Source: Enhydrobacter sp.
Lineage (GTDB): Bacteria; Pseudomonadota; Alphaproteobacteria; Reyranellales; Reyranellaceae
Reading direction: 5' to 3'
DNA: 64,000 nucleotides
Assembly (NCBI RefSeq): GCF_030246845.1
Contig: NZ_CP126889.1
Coordinates: forward strand, 1,116,001-1,180,000
The position numbers were made by a program, and so were the translations under genes. The notes beneath the pieces are model-generated. The model saw only the letters and a program-made list of their open reading frames with translations. It was not told the origin of the DNA and searched no databases. Shown piece after piece: positions 9,462-18,388 of this stretch (the stretch's first letter is position 1; every line of letters starts with the position of its first letter).

Positions 9462-10205
9462 ATGGCATCCAGGCAGGCGACGGCGGCCGTGATCGGCGCC
9501 GGGGACTTCATCGGCGCTGCGATCGCGCGCAAGTTCGCGGCGGAGGGCTTCATCGTCCATGCCGGCCGGCGCAACGGCGACAAGCTGGCGCCGCTGGTCG
9601 CCGACATCGAGAAGGCGGGCGGCAGGATCTCGGCGCGCGGCCTCGACGCCCGCAAGGAAGAGGACATCACGGCCTTCCTGCAGGAAGCGGACCGGACCGC
9701 CCCGCTGGAGGTCTGCGTCTTCAACGTCGGCGCCAACGTGAACTTTCCGCTCACCGACACGACCGAGCGCGTGTTCCGCAAGGTGTGGGAGATGGCCTGC
9801 TACTCGGGCTTCCTCGCCGGCCGCGAAGCCGCGCGCCTGATGCTGCCGCGCGGCAAGGGCTGCATCTTCTTCACCGGCGCGACGGCGAGCCTGCGCGGCG
9901 GCGTCGGTTACGCGGCCTTCGCCTCGGCCAAGGCCGGCCTGCGTGCGGTCGCCCAGGCCGCGGCCCGCGAGCTCGGACCGAAGAACATCCACGTCGCCCA
10001 TCTCGTGATCGATTCGGGCGTCGACACCGCCTGGGTGCGCGAGCGCCTCAAGGAGCGCGAGGGCGCCGAGGCGCTGGCGAATCTGCCGCCGGACCGATTG
10101 ATGCGCCCCGAGGCCGTGGCCGACGCGTACTGGATGCTCTACCGGCAGCCGCGCGACGCCTGGAGTTCCGAGCTCGAGATCCGCCCCTTCGGAGAAAAAT
10201 GGTGA
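9462..10205 (+). CDS. Short-chain dehydrogenase/reductase family protein with altered catalytic residues
   Basis: A 247-aa Rossmann-fold SDR. ATG 9462 is preferred over an in-frame start at 9381 because AGGAGGG precedes it and it begins directly before the nucleotide-binding strand (AAVIGAGDFIGAAIARKFA, a variant glycine motif). The catalytic region reads FFTGATASLRGGVGYAAFASAK: aligned to the usual Y-x3-K motif, Phe153 takes the Tyr place with Lys157 kept, and the catalytic Ser position falls on Ala140. Such divergent SDRs are known as a family, but the chemistry is unclear. The next gene begins 3 bp after the stop, so the four plus-strand genes here probably form an operon. Confidence 0.85.
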   Translation: MASRQATAAVIGAGDFIGAAIARKFAAEGFIVHAGRRNGDKLAPLVADIEKAGGRISARGLDARKEEDITAFLQEADRTAPLEVCVFNVGANVNFPLTDTTERVFRKVWEMACYSGFLAGREAARLMLPRGKGCIFFTGATASLRGGVGYAAFASAKAGLRAVAQAAARELGPKNIHVAHLVIDSGVDTAWVRERLKEREGAEALANLPPDRLMRPEAVADAYWMLYRQPRDAWSSELEIRPFGEKW

Positions 10206-10208
10206 GTC

Positions 10209-10814
10209 ATGCCCAAGGTTGAATTCCTGTTCGATTTCGGCAGCCCCAACGCCTATCTCAGCCACCTCGTCATTCCGGTGATCGAGAAGCGCCAGGGCGT
10301 CAGGTTCGACTATGTGCCGGTGCTGCTGGGCGGCATCTTCAAGCTCACCAACAATCGCTCGCCGGCGGAGAGCAATGCCGGCATCAGGAACAAGCCGGAG
10401 TACCAGCAGCTCGAAACCGAGCGCTTCATCCGGCAGCATGGCATCACGCGCTACAAGATGAACCCGCACTTCCCGGTGAACACGCTGGCGATCATGCGCG
10501 GCGCCGTTGCAGCGAGGAAGCTCGGCATCTTCGAGCGCTACGTCGACGAGATCTACCGGCACATGTGGGCGGAGCCCAAGAAGCTCGACGATCCCGCTGT
10601 CCTGCGGGCAGCGCTGATCGAGTCGGACCTTCCGGCCGACCGGCTGTTCGAGCTGGTGCAGACGCAGGAGGTCAAGGACGCGCTGATGGCCGAGACTCAG
10701 CGCGCGGTCGAGCGCGGCACCTTCGGATCACCCACTTTCTTCGTCGACGGCGAGATCTATTTCGGCAAGGACCGGCTGCGCGACGTCGAGGAAGCCATCG
10801 CGGCGAGTAAGTAG
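10209..10814 (+). CDS. DsbA-family / 2-hydroxychromene-2-carboxylate isomerase-like protein
   Basis: A 201-aa thioredoxin-fold protein of the DsbA/kappa-GST superfamily, closest by eye to 2-hydroxychromene-2-carboxylate isomerases, which use glutathione to isomerise aromatic-degradation intermediates. The motif FDFGSPNAYLSH near the N-terminus carries the Ser that replaces the DsbA CxxC, and a late GSPTFFVDGEIYFGKDRL matches the cis-Pro loop and C-terminal strand of the family. It starts 3 bp after the SDR and ends 9 bp before the HxlR regulator. No aromatic ring-cleavage genes are nearby, so a role in naphthalene-type degradation is not supported; a general glutathione-dependent isomerase is likelier. 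Confidence 0.87.
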   Translation: MPKVEFLFDFGSPNAYLSHLVIPVIEKRQGVRFDYVPVLLGGIFKLTNNRSPAESNAGIRNKPEYQQLETERFIRQHGITRYKMNPHFPVNTLAIMRGAVAARKLGIFERYVDEIYRHMWAEPKKLDDPAVLRAALIESDLPADRLFELVQTQEVKDALMAETQRAVERGTFGSPTFFVDGEIYFGKDRLRDVEEAIAASK

Positions 10815-10823
10815 AGGCCGTCG

Positions 10824-11342
10824 ATGCGCTGGAGCCATCTCGAGGAGGAGACCTGCTCGCTGGCCCGCACCGTGTCGGTGATCGGCGATCGCTGGACCCT
10901 GCTGATCCTGCGCGATTGCTTCCTGCGCGTGCGGCGCTTCGAGGATTTCCAGGAAAGGCTCGGCATCACGCGGCCGATCCTGGCGAGCCGGCTGCGCAAG
11001 CTCGTGAAGCACTTCGTGCTGGCGAAGGTACCCTACCAGGAGAGACCGTTGCGCCACGAGTATCGCCTGACGCAAAAGGGCCGCGACCTCTATCCGATCA
11101 TCCTCTCGATCGTTCACTGGGGCGACGAGCACATGGCGGGCAAAAGGGGACGGCCGTTGCTTCATCAGCATCTGACTTGCGGCAAGACCTTCGACCCGGT
11201 GATGGTGTGCTCGGGCTGCGGTGAGCGGATCGACCCGCGGCAGGTCCATGTCCATCGCGGGCCCGGGGCGGCCGGCAGCCGCAACGTGCCGGCCGGCCTC
11301 GCGACCGACGAGAAGAAACAGCCGCGGTTCCAGGGCCGCTGA
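10824..11342 (+). CDS. HxlR-family transcriptional regulator with Cys-containing C-terminal extension
   Basis: Winged-helix regulator of 172 aa. The HxlR core occupies residues 1-100: C11 followed by IGDRWTLLILRD, the recognition region FEDFQERLGITRPILASRLRKL, and the wing RHEYRLTQKGRDLYPI. HxlR proteins usually end near 110-130 aa; here an extension adds HLTCGKTFDPVMVCSGCGE, with three cysteines that could bind zinc or sense redox or electrophiles, and then a basic tail. A GAGG sequence precedes the ATG. It sits inside the operon it may regulate (SDR, DsbA-like, nitronate monooxygenase), and its effector is not visible. Confidence 0.9.
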   Translation: MRWSHLEEETCSLARTVSVIGDRWTLLILRDCFLRVRRFEDFQERLGITRPILASRLRKLVKHFVLAKVPYQERPLRHEYRLTQKGRDLYPIILSIVHWGDEHMAGKRGRPLLHQHLTCGKTFDPVMVCSGCGERIDPRQVHVHRGPGAAGSRNVPAGLATDEKKQPRFQGR

Positions 11343-11378
11343 GGCTGCCCTATAACGACAAGGCACGGAGGGCAGTCA

Positions 11379-12362
11379 ATGAAGACCAGGATCACGGAAC
11401 TCCTCGGGATCGAGCATCCGATCATCCAGGGCGGCATGCATTTTGTGGGCTTCGCCGAGCTGGCGGCAGCCGTCTCCAACGCCGGCGGGCTCGGCATCAT
11501 CACCGGGCTCACGCAGCGAACGCCGGAGGCGCTGGCCAGCGAGATCCGCCGTTGCCGTGAGATGACCTCGAAGCCGTTCGGCGTGAACCTCACCTTCCTG
11601 CCGGCGGTGACGCCGCCCGACTATCCCGGCTACATCCGCGCCATCGTCGACGGCGGCGTCAAGATTGTCGAGACCGCCGGCAACAACCCGCAGAAGTGGC
11701 TGCCGGCGCTGAAAGAAGCCGGCATCAAGGTGATCCACAAATGCACGTCGGTGCGCCATTCGCTGAAAGCCGAGTCGATCGGCTGCGATGCGGTGAGCGT
11801 TGACGGCTTCGAATGCGGCGGCCATCCGGGCGAGGACGACGTGCCGAACTTCATCCTCCTGCCGCGCGCCGCCGAGGAGCTCAAGATCCCCTTCGTCGCC
11901 TCCGGCGGCATGGCCGACGGCCGTTCGCTGGTCGCCGCCCTGTCACTGGGCGCCGACGGCATGAACATGGGCACGCGCTTCATGGCCACCAGGGAAGCGC
12001 CGATTCACGAGCATGTGAAGCAGGCGTTGGTGGCCGCCAGCGAGCTCGACACGCGGCTCGTCATGCGGCCGCTGCGCAACACCGAGCGCGTGCTGAAGAA
12101 CGCCGCCGTCGAGCGCCTGCTCGAGAAGGAGAAGGCGCTGGGGCCCAAGATCAAGTTCGAGGACATCCTGCCCGAGGTGGCGGGTGTCTATCCGCGCATC
12201 ATGAAGGACGGCGAGATGGATGCCGGCGCCTGGTCCTGCGGCATGGTGGCAGGGCTTATCCGCGACGTCCCGACGGTCAAGGAATTGATCGACCGCATCA
12301 TGCGCGAAGCGGACGCCATCATCAATCAGCGGCTTGCCAGCTACGCGCGGAAAGCTGCATGA
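11379..12362 (+). CDS. Nitronate monooxygenase (2-nitropropane dioxygenase family)
   Basis: FMN-dependent TIM-barrel enzyme of 327 aa that oxidises propionate-3-nitronate or alkyl nitronates to detoxify them. Seen: the N-terminal GIEHPIIQGGMHFVGFAELAAAV, the nitronate-monooxygenase core VSVDGFECGGHPGED with the conserved His, and the phosphate-binding PFVASGGMADGRSL and LGADGMNMGTRF. GGAGGG is placed 5 bp before the ATG. It is the last gene of the SDR/DsbA/HxlR operon, 36 bp after the regulator, and a terminator follows. Paralogs in this family (enoyl-ACP reductase FabK) look similar, but the His-containing motif favours nitronate monooxygenase. Confidence 0.9.
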   Translation: MKTRITELLGIEHPIIQGGMHFVGFAELAAAVSNAGGLGIITGLTQRTPEALASEIRRCREMTSKPFGVNLTFLPAVTPPDYPGYIRAIVDGGVKIVETAGNNPQKWLPALKEAGIKVIHKCTSVRHSLKAESIGCDAVSVDGFECGGHPGEDDVPNFILLPRAAEELKIPFVASGGMADGRSLVAALSLGADGMNMGTRFMATREAPIHEHVKQALVAASELDTRLVMRPLRNTERVLKNAAVERLLEKEKALGPKIKFEDILPEVAGVYPRIMKDGEMDAGAWSCGMVAGLIRDVPTVKELIDRIMREADAIINQRLASYARKAA

Positions 12363-12372
12363 TTCGCAAGAG

Positions 12373-12406
12373 CCCTCGTTGCGCCTGATCGCAGCGAGGG
12401 ATTTTT
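12373..12406 (+). terminator. Rho-independent terminator after nitronate monooxygenase
   Basis: CCCTCGTTGCG and CGCAGCGAGGG form an 11-bp stem with a 6-base loop (one mismatch at most), followed by ATTTTTC. It lies 10 bp past the nitronate monooxygenase stop. Its right arm has the same core (CGCAGCGAGGGAT) as the longer inverted repeat at 45540-45613. Confidence 0.8.
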
Positions 12407-12486
12407 CTGCCGCAAGCGCGCGGCCGCACCGATGGACAAACCGGATTCGTTGCCCTTGAATGCCGGCCAACGAAAGGGCGAGACGC

Positions 12487-13350
12487 ATGAGAATCGGATC
12501 GCAGCAACATCGCGATGCCTTCTGTCGACATTTTGTGCAGACCTACACCGACTACGATCCTCACACCCTGCCCTGGCCCGAACTGGACGACGCGGCGCTG
12601 CAGCGCCTGAGGGCCGTGCCGTTCTGGGAAGAGGTCTTCTACACCGAACGCCGCGCCGGGGCGATCGTGGCCGCCTTCACGCAGACGGTGACCGATCCTG
12701 TCCTGCGCGACGCGCTCGCCCTGCAGGGCGAGGAGGAGACGCGGCACGCCAAGCTGATTCGCGTCATGATCGAGAAGTACGGCCTTGACGCGCCGGAGCG
12801 GCCGCTCGAGGACATCAGCGACAACATCGAGCGACGCTTCAAGGATTTCGGCTTCGGCGAATGCCTCGATTCGTTCCTGGGCTTCGGCCTGTTCAAGATC
12901 GCCTTCCAGGCCGAGTTCCTGCCGAGGGAGATGCTGAAGATCTTCGAAACCCTGATGTACGAGGAGACGCGCCATATCGTCTTCTTCGTCAACTGGATGG
13001 CCTACACCGAGGCACGACGCGGCTGGCTGGCGCGGACCGCGCTGCCCCTCACCAGCCTGCACTACTACCTGCGGGCGCTGGTGCGCATGATGGGGCTCGC
13101 CAAGCGCGGCAAGGAACTGAACGACGGCAAGAACTTCGCCGCGACCCAGGTCAGCATGTTCCTGGATGGCTTCAACTTCCGGAAGTTCCTCGAGGATTGC
13201 TATTCGGAGAACAGCCGGCGCATGGGAGCCTTCGATCCCGAGCTGCTGCGCCCGAGCTTCCTGCCGCAATTGACCGAAGTGGCGCTGCGCGCGATGCGGC
13301 TCTGGAGCGCGCGATCCAAGCTGGAACCCGACCAGGCCCTGTCGCGCTGA
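12487..13350 (+). CDS. Ferritin-like putative diiron protein, paralog A
   Basis: 287-aa, mostly helical protein whose specific function I do not recognise. It has ferritin-type diiron signatures: Glu in YTERRAG, a first ExxH in GEEETRHAKL, Glu in GFGECLDSFLGFGLF, and a second ExxH in MYEETRHIVFFVNW. That supplies the usual four Glu and two His ligands of a four-helix-bundle di-iron site. A paralog at 26133-27155 shares the same order and wording, including GFxECxDSFxxFGLF. ATG 12487 is chosen because AAAGGGCGAG precedes it; an in-frame ATG at 12460 has no ribosome site. It is convergent with hpnN (10 bp between stops), which suggests a role linked to hopanoid or other membrane-lipid oxidation. 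That role is inference. Confidence 0.8.
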   Translation: MRIGSQQHRDAFCRHFVQTYTDYDPHTLPWPELDDAALQRLRAVPFWEEVFYTERRAGAIVAAFTQTVTDPVLRDALALQGEEETRHAKLIRVMIEKYGLDAPERPLEDISDNIERRFKDFGFGECLDSFLGFGLFKIAFQAEFLPREMLKIFETLMYEETRHIVFFVNWMAYTEARRGWLARTALPLTSLHYYLRALVRMMGLAKRGKELNDGKNFAATQVSMFLDGFNFRKFLEDCYSENSRRMGAFDPELLRPSFLPQLTEVALRAMRLWSARSKLEPDQALSR

Positions 13351-13360
13351 CTGCAGCGCG

Positions 13361-15967
13361 TCAGAACCAGAGCTTGCTGTGCGGCGAGCGCGCGAGCAGG
13401 GCCGGCCGGAAGAGCAGCGTGACCAGAAGCTCCCAGCCGAGCGAGATCATCAGGAGCCGGCCCATGCTGGCGGTGCCCGGGTGCGTGGATAGCCACAGCG
13501 CTCCGAAGGCATTGGCGGTGGTGAGCGCGCTGAAGATCACGGCGCGCATCAGGCTCGACTTCAGCATCGCCGTCTCGCCCGCGCGCCACGCCATCACGAA
13601 GTAGATGTTGAAGGCGACACCCACGCCGAACAGCAGCGGCAGGGCGATGATGTTGGTGAAGTTGAGCGGCAGGTCGAGCAACCCGCAGGTGGCGAATGTC
13701 AGCAGTCCGCTCAGCAGCACCGGCAGCATGGTGAGCACCACGTCGCGGGTTCGCTGCAGCACCAGCGCCAGCAGCACGACGATGGCCAGGATCGAATAAG
13801 CGCCGGCCTGCAGGAAAGCGTCGACGATGGTGTCGCCCGAGGCCCTGGTCGAGATCGGCGCGCCGGTCGCGTCCGGCGCGATGCCCTGGACGGCGGTGGC
13901 GAAGCGCCGCAGCGAGTCGTTGTCGTGCCGGCCGTCGCGCGGCAGCACCTGGATGCGGGCGCGCCCGTCCTTTGTCGTCCAGTCCGAGACCAGATCGGCC
14001 GGCAAGGTCGCGATCGTCACCGGGCCGGCCTTCAGCTCGGCGCGGATCTGGTCGAGCACGACGTGAAGCGGCGCGACTATCGCGGCGGCAGCCTTGGCGC
14101 GGATATCTGCCGGCGCGGCCTCCAGCCGCTCCAGGGCATCGGCCAGCCGGCGCGCCGAGGACGAGGCCGCATCGGCCGCCTGGGGAGCCGAGGCGCGCAG
14201 CGCCGCCGCCGTGCTGGCGAGGCTTTGACGCAGCTCCGCCTCCGGAGGAGCAGGCCGCGGCGCTCGCGCCTCGAGCGCCGGCCCGATGGCTTTCGCCGCA
14301 TTGGCGACAAGCGCCAGCTTCTCGTCCTGTCGGGCCGGAACGAAGCTCTGGAGTGTGACAGTGCGCGACACCTCCGGCAGGCCATCGAGGCGATGGGCGA
14401 TCGCCTGCGCCTCGCCAAGCGTGGCGGCGAGCACATTGATCGCATAGGGCGTCCAGTCTGGGTCGGCGGCGAGAGCCTTCAGGGTGGTCATCGATTCCAC
14501 CCTGGGACTCTTGAGGTTCAGCGGATCGAAGTCGAAGCGCACGAACGGCAGCAGCGCCAGCGACACGATGGCGGCAATGAGCGCCGAGCCCAGCACGCCG
14601 AGCCGGTGCCGGGTCACGAAGCGATCGACCGGCGCCAGCATGGTGAAGCCGACCTCGGCCATCCGTGCCGGCGGGAATCGCAGCAGCGCAAGCAGCGCGG
14701 GCAGCAGCACGATGCTGAGGGCGAACGCCACGCCCATGCCGAGGCCGGCGATTGTTCCGAGCTCGGCCACGCCGACATAGGTGGTGGGCAGAAAGGCGAA
14801 GAAGCCGACGCCGATCGCCGCTGCCGACAGCGCGAGCGCCCGGCCGATGCTGGCGCCCGCCTCGGTCAGCGCCGCCTCGCGCGTCGGCTGGACGAGGCGT
14901 TCGGCGAGGCTGCGGACGCTGAACTGGATGCTGAAATCGACGCCGAGACCGACGAAGAGCGGGATGAAGGCGACGGAGATGAGATTGAGCCGCCCGGTGG
15001 CCATGAGCCCGATGGCAGCCGTGATGACGAGGCCGACGATCGTCGTGACGACGATGGCGAGAACCACGCGCACCGAGCGCACCGCCAGCCAGAGGATGCC
15101 CAGCAGCGCCACCAGCATGGCGCCGAGCACGAGGTGCGCGTCCTGGGCGAGCGAGGCGAACTCCTCGTCGGCGAGCGGCACCGGGCCGGTCAGACGGACG
15201 GTGACACCGTGCGCCGCATCGAGGCCGAGCGACTGCGCCGTCGTCCTGATCGCGCTGCTTGCCGCGGCGCCGGGTTCCAGCGCCGTATAGTCCATCACCG
15301 GCTGGACCAGCACGACACGCCGCGTCGCATGCGTTCCGGCCGGAGCACCACCGATCACCGTCTGCCAGGAGAAGAAGGCCGGCCGGCCGGCCAGCACCTT
15401 CTCGAAGGCATCGGCGAGAGCGCCCGTCATCGGCTCGATGTCGTGAAGTGTCCCCTGCCCGTGCCTGATGCCCGCGAGCATGTTGGAAAGCGCCGACAGA
15501 ACGCCGCGCAGGCTGGGATCGGCGGCCACCTGCGCCAGCAACGGCGTGGCGCGCACGAGGCCGTTCGTGGTCGCTCTCACCTGATCGAGCGGCAGCAGCA
15601 GCAGGCCCTCCCGCTCGAAGAACGGACCGCCGTCGGGACGCCGCACGGTCCGGAAAAGATCCTGCTTCTCCTGCAACGCGGCCGTCAGGCGCCTCGCCGC
15701 ATCGTCGGCCAGCTCGGGTGTGGCGCCGTCGATCACCACCATCGTCAGATTGTCGAGCTGGGGGAATGCCGCCTGGAATGCCAGCTCCCTCTGCCGCCAC
15801 GTCAACTTCGACGAGATCAGCTGCGAGGTGTCGGCGGTCATCGCGAAATTGCCCGCCACATGGAGCAGCGCCGCCAGCGTGAGGCCGAGGGCGCCCAGCA
15901 GCACGATCACGGGATGCCGGCTGCTGGCCGCAACGATGCGACCGATCAACGAGGTCCGGGTCGACAC
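13361..15967 (-). CDS. hpnN: HpnN: hopanoid-associated RND/MMPL transporter
   Basis: 868-aa inner-membrane RND-superfamily (MMPL) transporter that is known to move hopanoids toward the outer membrane. Two repeats of one transmembrane helix plus a large periplasmic loop plus five helices are visible: the first helix near residues 17-39, a helix block about 270-440 (FIPLFVGLGVDFSIQFSVRS is the family GxxxDxxxF motif), a helix near 455, a second periplasmic domain about 480-715, and a helix block to the end (LPLLFGVGVAFNIYF). The start is GTG at 15967 with GGAGG 5 bp upstream. It is divergent from ispH-hpnH and separated from hpnG only by those genes, which supports the HpnN assignment. Confidence 0.92.
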   Translation of the reverse strand: MSTRTSLIGRIVAASSRHPVIVLLGALGLTLAALLHVAGNFAMTADTSQLISSKLTWRQRELAFQAAFPQLDNLTMVVIDGATPELADDAARRLTAALQEKQDLFRTVRRPDGGPFFEREGLLLLPLDQVRATTNGLVRATPLLAQVAADPSLRGVLSALSNMLAGIRHGQGTLHDIEPMTGALADAFEKVLAGRPAFFSWQTVIGGAPAGTHATRRVVLVQPVMDYTALEPGAAASSAIRTTAQSLGLDAAHGVTVRLTGPVPLADEEFASLAQDAHLVLGAMLVALLGILWLAVRSVRVVLAIVVTTIVGLVITAAIGLMATGRLNLISVAFIPLFVGLGVDFSIQFSVRSLAERLVQPTREAALTEAGASIGRALALSAAAIGVGFFAFLPTTYVGVAELGTIAGLGMGVAFALSIVLLPALLALLRFPPARMAEVGFTMLAPVDRFVTRHRLGVLGSALIAAIVSLALLPFVRFDFDPLNLKSPRVESMTTLKALAADPDWTPYAINVLAATLGEAQAIAHRLDGLPEVSRTVTLQSFVPARQDEKLALVANAAKAIGPALEARAPRPAPPEAELRQSLASTAAALRASAPQAADAASSSARRLADALERLEAAPADIRAKAAAAIVAPLHVVLDQIRAELKAGPVTIATLPADLVSDWTTKDGRARIQVLPRDGRHDNDSLRRFATAVQGIAPDATGAPISTRASGDTIVDAFLQAGAYSILAIVVLLALVLQRTRDVVLTMLPVLLSGLLTFATCGLLDLPLNFTNIIALPLLFGVGVAFNIYFVMAWRAGETAMLKSSLMRAVIFSALTTANAFGALWLSTHPGTASMGRLLMISLGWELLVTLLFRPALLARSPHSKLWF

Positions 15968-16286
15968 GACGCCTCCACAGAAGCCACGCCTCCCGGGCGT
16001 CCTTGTTCCCTACGGCGGATGAGGTTATTCGCGAGTGCCGGAAGTAAATCCGCACCTGGCCACCGGCTGTCAAGCCGAGCCGCAGTCCATTCGCGGCTTC
16101 CCGTCGACCACGCGACATGTTGACGCCGCGTCGCCGCCCGACACACAGTCCGGACGCGGTTACGCGGCACCCGGCGCCTGCACGTCGAACGACGATTCAT
16201 CGATCGAGCCTTGCAACTGTGGCAAAGCGGCCTGACGACACCAAATTCCGGTTGCGGCAAGCCCGCTGATGGAGGAGTTGATCTGG

Positions 16287-17225
16287 ATGCGGGTTCTGTT
16301 GGCCCAACCTCGAGGGTTTTGCGCGGGCGTCGTGCGGGCGATCGAGATCGTCGAACGGTCGCTCAAGAAGTTCGGCGCGCCCGTCTATGTTCGCCATGAG
16401 ATCGTGCACAATCGCCATGTCGTGGAGAAGCTCGAACGCATGGGCGCGGTCTTCGTCGAAAGCCTCGACGAGATCCCGGACGGCGCGACCACCATCTTCA
16501 GCGCGCACGGCGTCGCACAGTCGATCATCGACGAGGCCAAGGCGCGCGGCCTGCCGGTGCTGGACGCCACCTGCCCCCTGGTCTCCAAGGTCCACCTGCA
16601 GGGCAAGCGCTATGTCGCGCGCGGCCGCGCCCTGATCCTGATCGGCCATGCCGGCCATCCCGAGGTCGAGGGCACGATGGGCCAGGTCGACGCGCCGGTC
16701 CATCTGGTCTCGACGGTCGAGGACGTGGCGCGGCTCGACATTCCCCCTGATGCGCCGGTCGCCTATGTCACGCAGACCACGCTCAGCGTCGACGACACCC
16801 GCGGCGTGATCGCCGCCCTGCGCGCGCGGTTCAGCGACCTCGAAGGGCCGGACGTGGCCGACATCTGCTATGCCACCCAGCATCGCCAGTCGGCGGTGCG
16901 GGAGCTGTGCGAGCTGGTCGACCTCCTGCTGGTGGTGGGCAGCCGCAACAGCTCCAACTCGAACCGGCTGCGCGAGATCGCGGTCGAGAAGGGCCTGCCG
17001 AGCTACCTGATCGCCGACGGCGGCGAGCTGGATCCGGCCTGGCTCGCCGGGGTGAAGACCATCGGGCTGACGGCGGGCGCATCGGCCCCGGAAGAGCTCG
17101 TCCTCGACGTGATCGAGGCCCTGCGTCGCCATGGCGACGTCGCGGTGGAACAGATGACCGGCGTGCACGAGGACATCGAGTTCCGGCTGCCCAACGAACT
17201 CAGGGCGACGTCGCCGGCTGGATAG
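16287..17225 (+). CDS. ispH: IspH: 4-hydroxy-3-methylbut-2-enyl diphosphate reductase
   Basis: Last enzyme of the non-mevalonate pathway, reducing HMBPP to IPP and DMAPP with a 4Fe-4S cluster. The three cluster cysteines are visible in [19 protein letters not shown] and [10 protein letters not shown], with the substrate residues in [22 protein letters not shown] and the [10 protein letters not shown] motif. ATG 16287 ([10 protein letters not shown]) is preferred because GGAGGAG lies 9 bp upstream; an in-frame ATG at 16269 overlaps that ribosome site. About 312 aa, normal for the family. It is 14 bp before hpnH, tying isoprenoid supply to hopanoid tailoring. The 319 bp before it, back to hpnN, hold no gene. 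Confidence 0.96.
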   Translation: MRVLLAQPRGFCAGVVRAIEIVERSLKKFGAPVYVRHEIVHNRHVVEKLERMGAVFVESLDEIPDGATTIFSAHGVAQSIIDEAKARGLPVLDATCPLVSKVHLQGKRYVARGRALILIGHAGHPEVEGTMGQVDAPVHLVSTVEDVARLDIPPDAPVAYVTQTTLSVDDTRGVIAALRARFSDLEGPDVADICYATQHRQSAVRELCELVDLLLVVGSRNSSNSNRLREIAVEKGLPSYLIADGGELDPAWLAGVKTIGLTAGASAPEELVLDVIEALRRHGDVAVEQMTGVHEDIEFRLPNELRATSPAG

Positions 17226-17239
17226 TAGAGGAGCGCGTT

Positions 17240-18388
17240 TTGGGAATTCCCTTGTTTCAGGCGGCCCGCATCGGGACCTACATCCTTCGCCAGCATCTGG
17301 CGCGGCGGGAACGCTATCCCCTGGTATTGATGCTGGAGCCGTTGTTCCGCTGCAACCTCGCCTGCGCCGGCTGCGGCAAGATCGACTATCCTGACGAGAT
17401 CCTGGACCAGCGCCTGTCCTACGACGACTGCATGACGGCGATCGACGAATGCGGCGCGCCCGTCGTCTCGATCGCCGGCGGCGAACCGCTCCTGCATCGC
17501 GAGATGCCGCGGATCGTCAAGGGCTTCCTGGCCAAGCGGAAGTTCGTGATCCTGTGCACCAACGCCCTGTTGCTGGCCAAGAAGATCGACGACTACGAGC
17601 CGCATCCCTCCTTCACCTGGTCGATCCATCTCGACGGCAACCGGGCCATGCACGACAAGTCGGTCTGCCTGCGCGGCACCTACGACAAGGCGGTCGAAGC
17701 CATCAAGCTCGCGAAGGCCAAGGGCTTCCGCGTCAGCATCAACTGCACGCTGTTCAACGACGCCGATCCGGCCGAGGTCGCGGCCTTCTTCGACGACATG
17801 AAGGCGCTGGAGCTGGACGGCATCACCGTCTCGCCGGGCTATGCCTACGAGCGCGCGCCCGACCAGCAGCACTTCCTCAACCGCACCAGGACCAAGGAGC
17901 TGTTCCGCGGAATCCTGTCACGCGGCGACGGCGGCAAGAAGTGGCCGTTCAGCCAATCCATCAACTTCCTGAATTTCCTGGCCGGCAACGAAGCCTATCG
18001 CTGCACGCCGTGGGGCAACCCGACGCGCACCGTGTTCGGCTGGCAGAAGCCCTGCTATCTCCTGGGCGAGGGCTACGCCAGGACCTTCCAGGAACTCATG
18101 AACGACACCGAGTGGGACAAGTACGGAGTCGGCAACTACGAGAAGTGCGCCGACTGCATGGTGCATTCGGGTTTCGAGGCCTCGGCGGTGAAGGACATGA
18201 TGCGCCGTCCGTTGAAGTCGCTCACGGTCGCGATGCGCGGTGTGCGCACCGATGGTCCGATGGCGGAGGACATCCCGCTCGACAAGCAGCGCCGCGCCGA
18301 ATTCGTCTTTTCGAACCACGTCCAGCGCAAGCTAGGCGAAATCCGGGCGGCAAAGGCCCGACCCGAGAAGACGGTGGCCGCGGAGTAA
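17240..18388 (+). CDS. hpnH: HpnH: radical SAM adenosylhopane synthase
   Basis: Radical SAM protein that joins a 5'-deoxyadenosyl group to diploptene, giving adenosylhopane. 382 aa. The cluster motif is CNLACAGCGK (CxxxCxxC), followed by SIAGGEPLLH and HLDGNRAMHDKS as in other HpnH proteins; the C-terminal Cys-rich part (YEKCADCMVHSGFEA) is also conserved. The start is a TTG at 17240 preceded by TAGAGGAG; there is no ATG before the conserved core, and the sequence from this TTG (LGIPLFQAARIG) matches the family N-terminus. Its last 57 bp overlap the 3' end of hpnG on the opposite strand. Confidence 0.95.
   Translation: MGIPLFQAARIGTYILRQHLARRERYPLVLMLEPLFRCNLACAGCGKIDYPDEILDQRLSYDDCMTAIDECGAPVVSIAGGEPLLHREMPRIVKGFLAKRKFVILCTNALLLAKKIDDYEPHPSFTWSIHLDGNRAMHDKSVCLRGTYDKAVEAIKLAKAKGFRVSINCTLFNDADPAEVAAFFDDMKALELDGITVSPGYAYERAPDQQHFLNRTRTKELFRGILSRGDGGKKWPFSQSINFLNFLAGNEAYRCTPWGNPTRTVFGWQKPCYLLGEGYARTFQELMNDTEWDKYGVGNYEKCADCMVHSGFEASAVKDMMRRPLKSLTVAMRGVRTDGPMAEDIPLDKQRRAEFVFSNHVQRKLGEIRAAKARPEKTVAAE

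Noticed and set aside
13200..16118. Minus-strand frame of 972 codons and a plus-strand frame of 732 codons over hpnN
   Set aside because: Both lack motifs, while the overlapping hpnN frame has clear RND topology.
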